Assembly: GCA_024345305.1 (NCBI GenBank)
Contig: BRON01000008.1
Location: 434,001 to 498,000, forward strand
DNA length: 64,000 nt
Reading direction: 5' to 3'
Origin: Mrakia gelida
Lineage: Eukaryota > Basidiomycota > Tremellomycetes > Cystofilobasidiales > Mrakiaceae
The notes beneath the pieces were generated by a model. That model did not search any database. It was not told the origin of the DNA and worked only from the letters and a program-made list of their open reading frames with translations. Positions 25,987 through 36,531 of the stretch are shown one piece after another. How positions within the stretch are numbered: the stretch's first letter is position 1; each line of letters starts with the position of its first letter. A program made the position numbers and the translations under genes.

Positions 25987-26816
25987 ATGTCCTCCAACTC
26001 CGTCGATATCACCTCAGATCGCTACTCTCCCCTCTTCCCCATCTACGACGAAGCAGACATCGTCGTTCGCTCGTCGGACAGAATCCTCTTCGCCACGAGG
26101 AAGGTCTTCCTCCAAGCAGCCTCCTCGGTCCTCGACGACGTCCTCACCACCGGATCGGAGGAGGTGGGGGAGAAGAGGGATGGGCGAGCGATGCTTCAGT
26201 TGAGCGAGAAGGGGGAGGAGCTCGAGCCGTTCCTTCGTCTCGTCCAGAGGGATCGCTTCGCCGTCGACGGGAAAGGCCTCAAGATGGGCTTGCCGACGCT
26301 CGTACAACTCTCCCAGCTCGTGGAAAAGTATGGAGCCTCTACCCTCTCCTCTATCGTCTTCGGTAGTTACCTGCTCCGACAGCTCAGTCTGTTCCAGAGC
26401 TCTGGTGCAGAGATGCCTTCGGACGTGATGTCGCTCCTCGCTCTGGCCATCACCCACGACGAGTTGGAGGTGGCTCAAACCATCATGAAGAGCCTTCATC
26501 ATCGGTATGTCTTTACCATAAGCGGGCAGCCAGGAGTCAGTTATGCTCCCACTCAGGTGGTTCCCTCTCAAGACGGAGGGATCTTCAGGAGGCACTTTGG
26601 AATCGAGGACGTTCCTGACGACCTTCTGGAGAGGGTCCCAATCCGAGTAATCAAGGAGCTAGCTCGCCTTTCACGAAGGGTATCGGACGAGAAGGACTAC
26701 ACCTGGTTAAATGCGGCGGCCAATTTTGAGGTGAGTCGCGTCCAGCTCGACTCCAGTCCTTTTCCTTCTCCGTTCGTCCTCTGATCGCTCTTCCAACTCC
26801 TCTTCATCAGCTCTGA
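25987..26816 (+). CDS. BTB/POZ domain protein
   Basis: One long exon to about 26729 and a tiny second exon that adds Leu and the stop (TGA at 26814-26816). Residues about 15-110 look like a BTB fold of the fungal type: P-I-Y-D-E-A-D-I-V-V-R-S-S-D, I-L-F-A-T-R-K-V-F-L-Q-A-A-S-S-V-L-D-D-V-L, and L-Q-L-S-E-K-G-E-E-L-E-P-F-L-R-L-V. A helical region follows (L-S-Q-L-V-E-K-Y-G-A, L-L-A-L-A-I-T-H-D). BTB proteins often act as Cul3 substrate adaptors or transcription cofactors; which applies here is not shown. The stop lies 4-6 nt after an exon junction, and more intron-like elements follow downstream. Confidence 0.82.
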
Positions 26817-27764
26817 GTCTAATAACTCCCTAATTTGGTGAGTAAAAACGCCGGGCTCGATCCCTCGAGCCTCTTTTACTGACTTTCCTTTCGCTTGCGT
26901 TGTCGACAGCTTTCGCTCTTCTTCACCTCTCTTCGGTCCGTCTTGCCATCTCCGACTGCTTCTGGACGGAAATCTAACCTCTTCGGTAATTTGTTCCTCA
27001 GATCCACACAATTTACAACTCGTTTCACCCTTTCGAATTTGTCAGATCAACTTTCGTCGCTCGACGCGTCCCATCCGTGAGCTCACCCATGTCCTTCCTC
27101 TCCCGAGCTTCAGCACTCTCGCTGACTCGTGTACATTTCTATCAGTAGCGGTCCACTTTGCGCTACCCCTTTTGGTCCCTTTCCATCTGTTTTCGGAGGG
27201 AGAAGGTGAGTTTGAGTCTCGCTTCTCGTTCTTTCGTTTCGTGGTTCGAGACGACGGCGACTGACCTCTCGTCCGCCCCCTCTCGTCGCACTTCGCCAGT
27301 CAACTTTACTTATTCCGTACTTGATATGTAGCTCTTCGTCGTTCCCGAGTGTCGTCTCCGAAAGTCCAGACGACAGAAAGAGAGAAACAAAAAACGGACC
27401 GACGAGTCGAGTGAGATCCAAACTCTTAAAAAACTCTTCAACATCCTCGCTTTGCTCTTGCTGCTTCCTCGCTCAGTTCCGAGCCACACAACTACAGCCA
27501 AGCTAGTTTACATATCAATTTGATCGTCTTCCGAGCAAGCTATTCCGCTTCGAGTTGCTCGAGTCGTGACTTTTTCTTTCCTTTCCCGAACCACCGTTGT
27601 TTCGAAGCCAAAGGAGATCCTTGATACAGTGTATAATTAAACCTCGAAGAGAGCCAGTAGTAGGTAAAGAGAGAGAGAGAGAGAGAGGGGTAAAGCGAAA
27701 CGAAGGGAGGTAAGGGGAGGCAAGACTAAGAAAGACAGTTCAAAAGTCAACACGCGTCGCGAGT
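26817..27764 (+). other. Convergent intergenic region with three apparent 3'-UTR introns
   Basis: Downstream of the BTB stop three well-formed introns are visible on the plus strand: about 26838-26909 (GTGAGT, ACTGAC, CGACAG), about 27077-27147 (GTGAGC, GCTGAC, ATCAG) and about 27206-27299 (GTGAGT, ACTGAC, GCCAG). The sequence between them has no long frame. The right end, from about 27640, is G/A-rich and is 3' flank of the minus-strand gene. Confidence 0.5.
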
Positions 27765-28710
27765 TCAGACAGCGAGGGTAAGGAGACCAGCGGTGAGTCC
27801 AGCTCCGAGGTTGGCGACCAAGCCAGCGAGGTTCTGTCCTCCGAGGGAAAGGAGGAGGGCAGAGACGTTGGCGAGGAGACCTCCGACGACGGGGGCGAGG
27901 GCGGTGAGGAGGCCGACGAGGAGACCGTCGACTGAAGAAAGAAGAGAGGGAAGAGGAGAGAGCTTGAGCGAGAGGAGATGGAAGAAGAAGAGAGGAGAAG
28001 GAGAGAGAAGACTTACCAGCGAGGAGGAGAGGACCGAGAAGGGGAAGAGCACCGAGGTGGGCGACGATGGCGACGACGTCTCGAAGGATCTCGGAGACTG
28101 GAGGAAAGAACATCAACAAAGGGGAGGTCAGCTCGAGCTCGAGTTGAAGAGAGGTGAGATGAAGCGAACAAACCGAGAGTAGCGACCTGGGTTCCAAGAG
28201 CAGAGGACTCGGTAGGCTGGGAAGCAGGGACGGATCCAGCGGGGAGAGATCCAGCGGCGCTGGTAGCGGAGGAGATCTGGTGAAAGCAAACGCGACGGGT
28301 CAGGATCGACGTGTCGAGAGAACGAGTCGCGAGAGGAGAGAGAGAGGAACTCACAGCAGAGGTGAGTTGTCCGAGGATGTCAGCTCCCTCGGGAAGGGAG
28401 AGTCCACCAGGAGCGGCCGAGGCAGAGGTGATTTGGGTGAGGAGTCCGCCCTGAGCGAGAAGAAGACGAAGAGAGGAACGAAGGTCAGCTTCGACGACTC
28501 AAAGGCGAGAACGAGCGACGACTCAGGTAGAGAGGGAGAGAGAGAGAGAAGACTCACAGTAACGTCCTTGAGGGTCTGCACAACACCGAGAGCATCAGTA
28601 GCCTGCCTCTTGGCGAGTCCATCAGCTCCAGAAGTAGGAGCAGCTCCAGAGACGATGGCTCCGAAGGCGAGGAGGGCGGGAACGAAGGTGGAGAACGAAG
28701 GGAAGATCAT
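27765..28710 (-). CDS. Secreted hydrophobic protein of unknown function (paralogue of the gene at 9456)
   Basis: Five exons join in frame. The signal peptide is M-I-F-P-S-F-S-T-F-V-P-A-L-L-A-F-G-A-I-V-S-G-A. About residue 34 there is a Kex2-type L-A-K-R. Then follow a Ser/Ala/Gly/Pro-rich middle (S-S-A-T-S-A-A-G-S-L-P-A-G-S-V-P-A-S) and a hydrophobic C-terminal half rich in Leu, Ala, Val and Gly (A-L-P-L-L-G-P-L-L-L-A, G-L-L-T-A-L-A-P-V-V-G-G-L, L-V-A-N-L-G-A-G-L-T-A-G-L-L). No cysteine pattern is seen, so it is not a hydrophobin. Exported surface or wall-associated protein is the best guess. Its C-terminal domain, including one intron position and phase, is shared with the protein at 9456-10251. 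Stop TGA at 27765-27767. Confidence 0.8.
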
Positions 28711-30271
28711 CTTGAAGTGTTGGTGAAGGAGTGGAGTGAAGTGAAGGAGTGGAAGGAGTGAGGTGGTGTTGATGGAAAGAGAGAGGGTGAGCGACCTTTT
28801 CTCACCTTTTATAGGTCGAGGGATCAGCGACGGGCCGAGTTCAGGTTGATTGATTGCTTGAAGTGATGTGACGAAGGGGTGCTTCTTCTCACGGAAGGAC
28901 TAGCAGAAGTCGTGCTAGCAGAGGGAACCCTCGAAATCTTGGGCGAGGAACAGGTGAGCGAACGAAGGGCAATAAAAAAAGTGATCGCGAGCGCCAGGGC
29001 GTTTTCACTCTCTCCCTCTCGGTTCCGCTCGCGCCTCCCTCCTCCCTCCCTTGTTTTGAAAGTAAGATCTTACAGCTCGGAGACCTGATAACACAAAACC
29101 CAAAGAAGGAGAGTGTGAGCGAGTATAGAGAGCTGAAGAAGAGTGCCTTCGCGAACGAGAAGGAAAGGATCAGAGGGAAAGATCGTCGACTGATCGGAAC
29201 TTGACATCGAGCAAGGTGTCTCGTCCTTTTAAGAATGACGCGAAGGAGGGATTCTGCTAGATCCTGTTCCTTCATGGAACAATGTAACAAAGACAGCCTA
29301 GCGAGTGGAGTAGAACGTGCTTGGGCGAACGAACGAGGATGATGCTATGAGCTGCTCTCGCCCTCGCTTGGCTGAGGAACGACGCGTTCGACTCACCCTC
29401 GTTCCTTGCCCCCTTCGTTCGCTCCCTTTCCTTACCCTTCCCTCGTCACTAGCAGGCACCGAGTCAATCTATAGTGTAGGGCTCAGAGAGGGAGAAATGG
29501 AGCTAGCAGAAAAGAAAACAAGCCCGGCTCGACTCACCTAAATTCGCCCCCTCACCCACGACGCGTCGAGCTTCCTTGCCCTCCTCGCTCCGAAAGAAAT
29601 CAAGGGGGATCAGCGCGCACTTCCTTCCGAACTGTCTGAGAGTTGGGTTCTTGCGTGCGAGAACGCGCGCGAGGCGAGGCGAGTCTCGAAGGAAGATTAA
29701 TAGCCTCGGGTCGGGACGACTCACCTCCCCTCGTTTCGTCTGGTCCCTCCGAGACGTCGTTCGAAGATCAAAACAGAGGCAGCATCATCGGAAGGGAAAG
29801 GATAGAGGGTATGAGAAGGGAGACATTCGTATATGTTAGATAAGTTGCGAAGGTGAGGAGCGAAAACGAAGTGCGAACGAAGAAGGGAGGGGTCGTGAAA
29901 GGGCATGACGAGCGACGAGCGGAGAGGGAAGCAAAGCGAGGTTGGGAAGCATATGATGGAGATGGGTGGATGAGAACAAGGGGGAGAACGTGTGTTGGCA
30001 TGGAAAGGAACGAGCGACGAGAAAACAGAGACAGAAGGGAGAGAGAGAGGGACCCAAAACGAGGGAAAGCAAAGCGACGACGACGAATGAGAGGGACAGC
30101 AGTTCGAACTCAGTCCCTCCCCCCTCGACTACAAGAAAGACTAGACTATGTGATGGAGTAAGGTAAGAGAGCAGTCAAGGATTAGCAAGGAGGACCAAAA
30201 AAAAGAAGCGAAGAAACACAAAACAAAGCAGCAGCGACGACGACGACGAAACGTGAAGAGTTCAACTCGCC
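28711..30271. other. Intergenic, about 1.56 kb; no gene recognised
   Basis: The left half is probably the promoter of the secreted-protein gene and the right half the 3' flank of the forkhead gene. Three minus-strand GTGAGT donors occur near 29391, 29531 and 29730. They can be chained into a short frame (R-K-C-A-L-I-P-L-D-F-F-R-S-E-E), but branch sites are poor and no start is convincing. Left unannotated. Confidence 0.4.
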
Positions 30272-33200
30272 TCAACCCCTCCCTCCCTCCCCTCCTATCC
30301 CATCCTCACCACCCCCAGCAGCAGCCGGACTAGCAGCATTCCACCCCGCCCAAAGACCCCTCCAGAACTCCGCGCTCTTCCCCGACAGAACGACCGACAA
30401 GTCCTCCTCTCGTCGCGTCGCCTGATCATCCTCCTCCTCCTCCTCTGACTCACCCTCCGCATCAAGGTCCGACGACCCATCCTCCATCACCATATCCTCC
30501 ATCCCAGCTCCCAGTCCTCGAAGTCCGAGGGCGGGGACGCTTCCGGAGAGTTCGAAGGTCGACGAGGAGAAGGCGTTGGGTTCGAAGCGAGGAGGAGGAA
30601 GGGAGAGGGTGGTTTCGAGAGGATGCTTGGTTCGAGGAGTGGGTTCGACAGCAGTGGAGAATGACGAGGGGGAGTAGGTTTCGTTGGAGGGTGGGAGTTG
30701 GATGTTTTGGAGAGGAGAGGGTTGGTGGGGAGGAGGTTGAGTGTGGGTTTGAGCGAGGAGGAAGAACGACGACGACGCGTTCGCGGTCGAGGCTGGACCG
30801 GACGGCCCCGACTCGCTCGCTCGAGGTGTGAGTCCAGGGGAGAAGAACGGTGTTTCCTTCTCGTTCGAGGAGGAAGGGTTGTGGATGAACTCCGATGAGG
30901 GGGAGTCGAGGGGGTGGGAGGGGTAGTGGAGTTGGAGTTTCGTTGGAAGGCCGGTTGCTGATGCGAAGGTAGGTTTGGGTTGGTCGAAGCTCATGGAGGA
31001 TCCTGATCCTGCAGAGGTGGATAACCCGAACTCGTTGACGTTGGTGTTTCCTGGAAGGCACGAGGGGACTCGGGAGGGAGGGGAGTACCACGATTCGAGG
31101 AAGGAGTAGGAGGTTGATGCCGAGGAGGGAGAGAGGAGAGGGGAGTTGGCTGAGAAGGGGGAGGGAGTCGAAGAGAAGAGGGAGAGGGAGGTTGGATCGA
31201 TTGGATCGAAGGAGGAGGAGGAGAAGGGGATGTGGAAGACGGGTGGAGGGGAGGAGCGGACGAAGGCTCGATCCATCGGGGAGGGAAGGGGAGAGAGGGA
31301 TGAACTCGACATCGGCGAGAGTGTTGAAGTGGTATCGCCTTGAGGAGAGGAGAGGACGAGTGGCGAAGGGATAGGGATGGGTCGAGATCCGTCGGTGAGG
31401 GAAGAAGACGACGCGTTCCACGATGCGAAAGCCGTCGATCCATTCGAACGAACCGAGTCTTGATCTTCCTCCATCCCTCCTCCTCGAGCGAAGGGTTCTC
31501 CGAAGCTGATCTCCCCTTCGTGCTTGACGGCTCCTCCCTCAGATGATCCTTCGACGATCCCAGGCATGGCGACGATCTCCGATTCCTCCTCGACGTCCGA
31601 GACTGGATCTGACTTCCTGCGACCGCGAGACTTGTTGGCGAGAGCGATCTTTTCTTCTTCCGTCTTTGCCGACGACGATCGTCCTCGTTTCTTCTGTCGC
31701 TCGTGTCGAGGGCAGCCTTCGGGAGCCTGGAACGGAAGAAAGACGAGAAACGCGACCGGTCAGACTGGATTCGAGACGAAGAGTCGAAGCGACGCTGAGG
31801 AAAGGGACGAACATCAGGGTTGAACGACCTGTGGAAGGGAAGGGATGAGAAATGAGTCATGTCAGCGTCGGAGTACAAGAGGCGGGAGAGAGGAACGAGA
31901 GCAGACTGACCAGTACGTCCCTCGCTCGAGCGTTCCGAGTTCCGTCGCGACGGCTGCAGCTTCGATCTTCTGGAACGACGGTCCTAGCGACAGGTTGTTT
32001 CGAACGGTGTTCTTCCATCCCTTCCCAGCTTTGGCGAACCAAGGCCATCGTCCCTCGAGAGCGTCGTAGATCTGGAGGGGAGCGAGCGAGAACGACAACG
32101 AAACGGGAACAAGTCGCGTCGTCAGCTCTCAACGACGAGGAAGTGCGAGAAGAGACGAGAGGTGGATCGAAAGAAGCTCACCTGAGCGAGAGTCAACTTC
32201 TTCTGACTGGAGAGCAGAGCGCAAAGAAGTTGGGTTAGTGACGAGGTTCGAGGGAGAAGGGTGGAAGTGGAGGCGAAAGAGGGAACGAACGGAGAGAAGA
32301 GAAGCGCGTGCTTGAGCAGCGTGTAGTAGGTGGGTTCAGGCTTCTTCTCTGTGAGACGAGGAGGGAACGAGAAAGGTCTGGTCAGCTCAGAGCTCGACTT
32401 GTCTCGTCGCGGGAGGGAGGGGAGAAGAGAACAATAAGTGGACGAACCATCGCTCTCGGGCCCAAACTTCACATCCTCCAGCACCAACGTCTTCTTGTCC
32501 CCACCTCTCCTACCTCCACCACCTCCCCTCGCTCCTCCCTGATCCTCGTCGTCCCCTCCAGAGATAACGGAGTGGTCTCTCTTGTGCTGCTGCTGAGCGA
32601 GAGGAACGTCGTCGTCGTCATCGGACGGGAGCTCGCTTCTTCGAGAACTCGACGACGCGACGGAGGAAGCCAACGAGGAGGTGGAGGCTCTTTTGGTGAG
32701 GGGTTTGGAGATCTGCGAGGACGAGGAACGAAAAGTTCGAGAGTCAGCAGGAGGAGACGGATGGGGAGGAAGTGCGTGAAGGAGCGAGGGGGCGAAGGGA
32801 GGGTGGAAGCGAGAGAGAGGAGAGGGAGACGCACGGATTCAGACTGCGTCAGAGATGATGAACGGACGAAGGGAGGGTCAGCGAGGACGTTCGACGACGA
32901 GATAACGAGAGGTGTGAGGGTAGGGAAGGGATTCAGCAAATGGAGTGAGTGTGTTGCTCGTCGCTCATCCTTCCTCGACTCTCGTCGAGGTCGAACGATC
33001 AGAGTCTGATTAACGGTTGCATCCTGTACGTCCTGCCCTACGTTTGGACGACATGACGAAGATATTGACTCACACTCGAGGACTATGAGAGAAAGGGAAG
33101 CAAAGGAAGGAAGGGTTAGCTCGAAATTTCAAGGAAGGGAAGGAAGATGGACTCGAGTTGAGTCGAAGGAAGCCTGACTCGCTCGACGCTCCACGGCTTC

Positions 33201-33660
33201 TCTCAGTCTCCGTTCCTCCCTCGAGAAAGTTTTCCTTCCCTCGGGGGAAGGTATACTAGAGAGACGCTCCCTCTACCTCTGTCTCGAAGAAGGTCCCGTT
33301 GTCGATCCACCTTCCCCTCGCCCGTCGTCTGACCATCGAGAACGAAGAAGCAGTGGAGCGAACTCGAACTCGAGCGCACCTTCTTGTGGCTAGGTTTCCC
33401 AGCCTTCCCTTTCGAAGGAGGACCATCCAGTTGGACCTTCTTGAGTAAGCCGATGTAGGTAGCCTGTCGAGGAGTGAAGGCGAGCGAGGGAGGAGGGAGG
33501 AAGCGTTAATGAAGGGAGTCTCTACCTGGAATCGCAGATCTCATGCTCCTCCTCGAGCTCGTACGAACGGAAGCGAGAGTGAGAGTGAACTGACCTGACC
33601 GTCGTCCTTCCCTAGGATGCGAGGTGCAAAGGTAGCTTCTCCTTCCGAGTCTGAACTCAT
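30272..33660 (-). CDS. Forkhead-domain transcription factor
   Basis: This is a nuclear DNA-binding regulator. The start M-S-S-D-S-E-G-E-A-T-F is at 33660 and the stop is at 30272. The forkhead domain is split over exons near 32400-31900: K-P-E-P-T-Y-Y-T-L-L-K-H-A-L-L-F-S-P, then Q-K-K-L-T-L-A-Q, then I-Y-D-A-L-E-G-R-W-P-W-F-A-K-A-G-K-G-W and K-N-T-V-R-N-N-L-S-L-G-P-S-F-Q-K-I. It ends in Y-W-S-F-N-P-D-A-P-E-G. Helix 3 (W-x-N-x-V-R-N-N-L-S-L) has Asn where most forkheads have His. The intron 32290-32207 uses a GTTCGT donor; reading through it would wrongly insert 28 residues. The N-terminus carries acidic, Gly/Arg and Ser-rich stretches. The last exon (about 440 residues) is Ser/Pro-rich and probably a regulatory region. 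No FHA domain could be confirmed. The subfamily is not resolved. Confidence 0.85.
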
Positions 33661-34450
33661 TTTGCAGCTTCCGAGATCCGTGAAGGACTTGTTTGAAGGT
33701 GGACGTTCAGAGGGAAGGAGCAAGAGGGGAAGCGAGGAGTGAGGGAAGATCAGGGAAGGCCGCGACGGCCTCTTTTTTCGGGGTACACTTTTTCGCTCGC
33801 AAGAAAGTTGAAGAGTTTGAGCCCGAGAAGGTTTTCTTGAGAAGGAGACTGCGAGAAGGTGAGATGAGAGCGGTGCTGCTGCCAGAGAAGAGAGAAGAGA
33901 GGAGCCGAGGGAAGACCCTTCCGGCTCGACATGCAGGAGGGACGGGCGCTTCGGGCGAGATTTCGAGTCCTTCGACAGATTTTCTCTTGCTCGAGCAGTC
34001 TTACAAGGAAGGTTTAGCTCCTCTCGGATTCATCCGAACTCAGTCAGCGACCTGAGAGAAAAACAGATCTGCTCGTACGGTTAGTAACGAGCAGGCCTTG
34101 TCCTCGTTTTTCGTCGAGCTCACCTCCCTCTGCTCCCTTCCCTCCTCCAACCCTCTCCTTCTCTCATGCTCCCATCTTCTTTCCGAGCCACGCTATCTCG
34201 TGCTCCTCGATACCTTCTCTTGCTAACCTCTTAGACCCGCCTTCGAGATTTAAATCTTCCTTGCTCTAGATGAAAGCCCAGCCTCCTCCGTTCGTGCCTG
34301 CCGCTCGCTCTCCTTCGTCCGCTCTCGATCCCTTTCTTCATTCACCCTCGTCCAGCCCGCAACGCCCACCTTCACTTCACCCTCTCTTCTTCTTGCACTC
34401 TTCTTGGTTTCTTTCTCCTCTCTCCCTCCTCTTTCGACGAACCCTCAACG
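33661..34450. other. Divergent promoter region between the forkhead gene and the gene at 34451
   Basis: G/A-rich next to the forkhead start and C/T-rich between about 34110 and 34440. No gene is supported. Confidence 0.55.
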
Positions 34451-36091
34451 ATGTCGTCGACGACCAGCAAACTCCCTTCGACCTCGAGCTCAACCGCTGC
34501 TCCTGCTTTGAAGCGCAAGAAGTCCGCCTTCGCTCTAGGACTCGCCAAACTCGTACCTACCATCCTCAGGAAGTCGTCAGGGAAGCAAGCCCAAGTGAGC
34601 TCAATCTTCATGTCTCTCCCTCGAACGAGTCCTCCAAAGAAGGAACGAACTCAAGCTGACCCTCCTCCTCGTTCCTCTCCTCTCCCTCCCTCCCTCCCTT
34701 CTCCTAGCTCGTCCCCTCCTCCTCCACCTCCGACTCCCTCAACAGCCTCCTCCCCAAATACTACACCCTCCCTCACTCCCCTCCTCCCAAACTTCAACCT
34801 CTATCTCACGAAACCTCCAACACGCCATCAAAACCAAACTCGCCCACGCCAACAACATCCTACGTCTTCTCCTCCCCCTCAGCCCAGCAAGCCTCCCCTC
34901 CAGCGATCTACCCCTTCTCCCACCCCTCCCACAACCGCCTCACAGCAGCTAGTACCTTCTCTTCCCCTCATGGAACGACGACGACGACTGCTTGGACTTC
35001 AGAGGACGGATACGTTCATCATCACAGCGCTGCAGCTCGAACTCCCTCCTCGACTCCCAACTCGAAGGCGACTCCCTCTCAATCAACCTTCCGTCGATGG
35101 GTCTCCGATTCAGCTGCCACCACCACCACCGCTCTGGTCTCAAGACAGCGAGTCCCCTCGAACTCGGCTACGCTGGAGGAAGCGGCTAGGAAGGTGGAAA
35201 GGGGGAGGTTGACGCTTTGGGAGGATGTGGATGTCGACGCGGGTGCGGGAGAGGTGGACGATATCAGAAGAAGGAGAGGAACGGAGGAGAGTTTGGAGGT
35301 TTGGGAGGTGGGGACGAAGAGGAAGGTGGAGGTTGAGGAAGGAAAAGGGAAGGGAAAAGGGGAGGAGTGGGAGTGGTGCGAGAGGAGTTTGAGAGGGGAT
35401 GTTGTTGTTGATGTGGATGAGAGCGATGAAGAGGAGGAGGATTCGTTCCCTTTCTCTCGTGAGTCAACTTTCCCTACTCCCACCTCTCCCTCCTCCTCTC
35501 TTCTCAGAGTCTTCGATCTGAACGCTAACCCTTCCTTCCCTCTCTCTCCATCCCCTCTTCCGCGTCCTCGCACGTCGCACAGATCATCTCGCTCCCTCCC
35601 TCCACTCCTCCTCACCGTCGTCCCACTCCCACTCCCCCTGTCCCTCCATCTCCCTAGCCTCAACATCCTTCGACCTCTCCCCCTGGACTTTCCCTCCCTC
35701 CTCCTCTTTCAACACCAACACCACCTCCTCTTCCCCGATCAACAACGGTCGACGAGCCTGGGTCCGTCCCTCGTCCTACGAAGACTCACCCTCGACCTAC
35801 ACTCGCTCGGGATCGCCTCACGCTCGACTTGGGTCGGAGCACTCTTCGGAGAGTCGCTACTCGACGGAGTTGGACAGGAGGGGTTCAAGTCACTCGAGTT
35901 GGGCGGGATCGGGGTACGCGAGGTCGAGTGGTGGGTTTGGTGAGGGGAGCGAGGAGGGGGAGACGGAGGATGAGGAGGAACCTTTGACGCCTAATGTTGG
36001 GTTGGTGGGGTTGCCGGCGAGCGACACGGCGGGGAAGGGCTCGTTGGTTGAGCTTGAGGAAGAGGAGGGAGGGGGGTGGGGTGCTCAGTGA
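34451..36091 (+). CDS. Low-complexity Ser/Pro/Thr-rich protein, function unknown
   Basis: Three exons join in frame: 34451-about 34592, about 34709-35459 and about 35582-36091. The N-terminus has a basic segment (L-K-R-K-K-S-A-F-A-L-G-L-A-K-L-V-P-T-I-L-R-K), possibly a nuclear or membrane-binding helix. The rest is disordered-looking, rich in Ser, Thr, Pro and Asn, with acidic patches (D-E-S-D-E-E-E-E-D-S, E-E-G-E-T-E-D-E-E-E-P). No enzymatic domain is visible. The C-terminal S-S-Y-E-D-S-P-S-T-Y-T-R-S-G-S-P region could be a phosphorylated tail. The exon chain is well supported by GTGAG donors and CAG-type acceptors. The function is not known. Confidence 0.65.
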
Positions 36092-36531
36092 GTGAGCGAG
36101 CAAGACGCGTCTTTTCTCGTTTCGCGCTTGTTGTTTTCGCTTCTTCTTTCTTGCTTCCTTTCTCGTTTCTCGTTCCTCTTCCACCCGCACTGGACACGCC
36201 TCCCAGACACATACACACGCTCCTTTCATTCTCTTTCTTGTTCACTTGTACGAGTCCCGCACCCACCCATCCACTTCGCATCGTTCCGACCCACCCACTT
36301 TCGTTTCTCGTTTCTTTCTTGCTCTCTCTCCTCCGTGCCATCCTGCTTGTTTGTTTGTTTCGTAATATAGCTATCGTATCAAAAGGACGATGGAATGCGA
36401 CAAGTGCTCGTTTCGTTTCGTTTCGTTACAGAAGACCAGACTAGATACCGAAAAAGGAGAGGTGAGAGGAGAGAAAGGGAGAGGAGAAGGGGAGAGACGG
36501 AGGGGGAGGATCGAGGGTTGTGTTTTTCGTT
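36092..36531. other. Convergent 3' intergenic region
   Basis: Pyrimidine-rich up to about 36360 and purine-rich after 36430, as expected for two 3'-UTRs meeting. No gene is seen. Confidence 0.6.

Noticed and set aside
26895..27080. Small plus-strand frame of 61 residues downstream of the BTB gene
   Set aside because: It starts at a non-ATG codon and lies between apparent UTR introns; no motif.
29460..29906. Minus-strand exon chain with R-K-C-A-L-I-P-L-D-F-F
   Set aside because: Donors are good but branch sites and start are poor, and the product has no recognisable features.
30462..31421. 319-residue minus-strand frame overlapping the forkhead last exon
   Set aside because: Out-of-frame shadow of the Ser/Pro-rich exon; composition follows from the repeated codons.
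32207..32290. 28-residue insertion inside the forkhead domain
   Set aside because: It is an intron with GTTCGT donor, CTAAC branch and CAG acceptor; removing it restores the normal forkhead wording.
33040..33660. Possible FHA domain N-terminal to the forkhead domain
   Set aside because: The exons there do not show the R-x(n)-S-x-x-H pattern of FHA domains.
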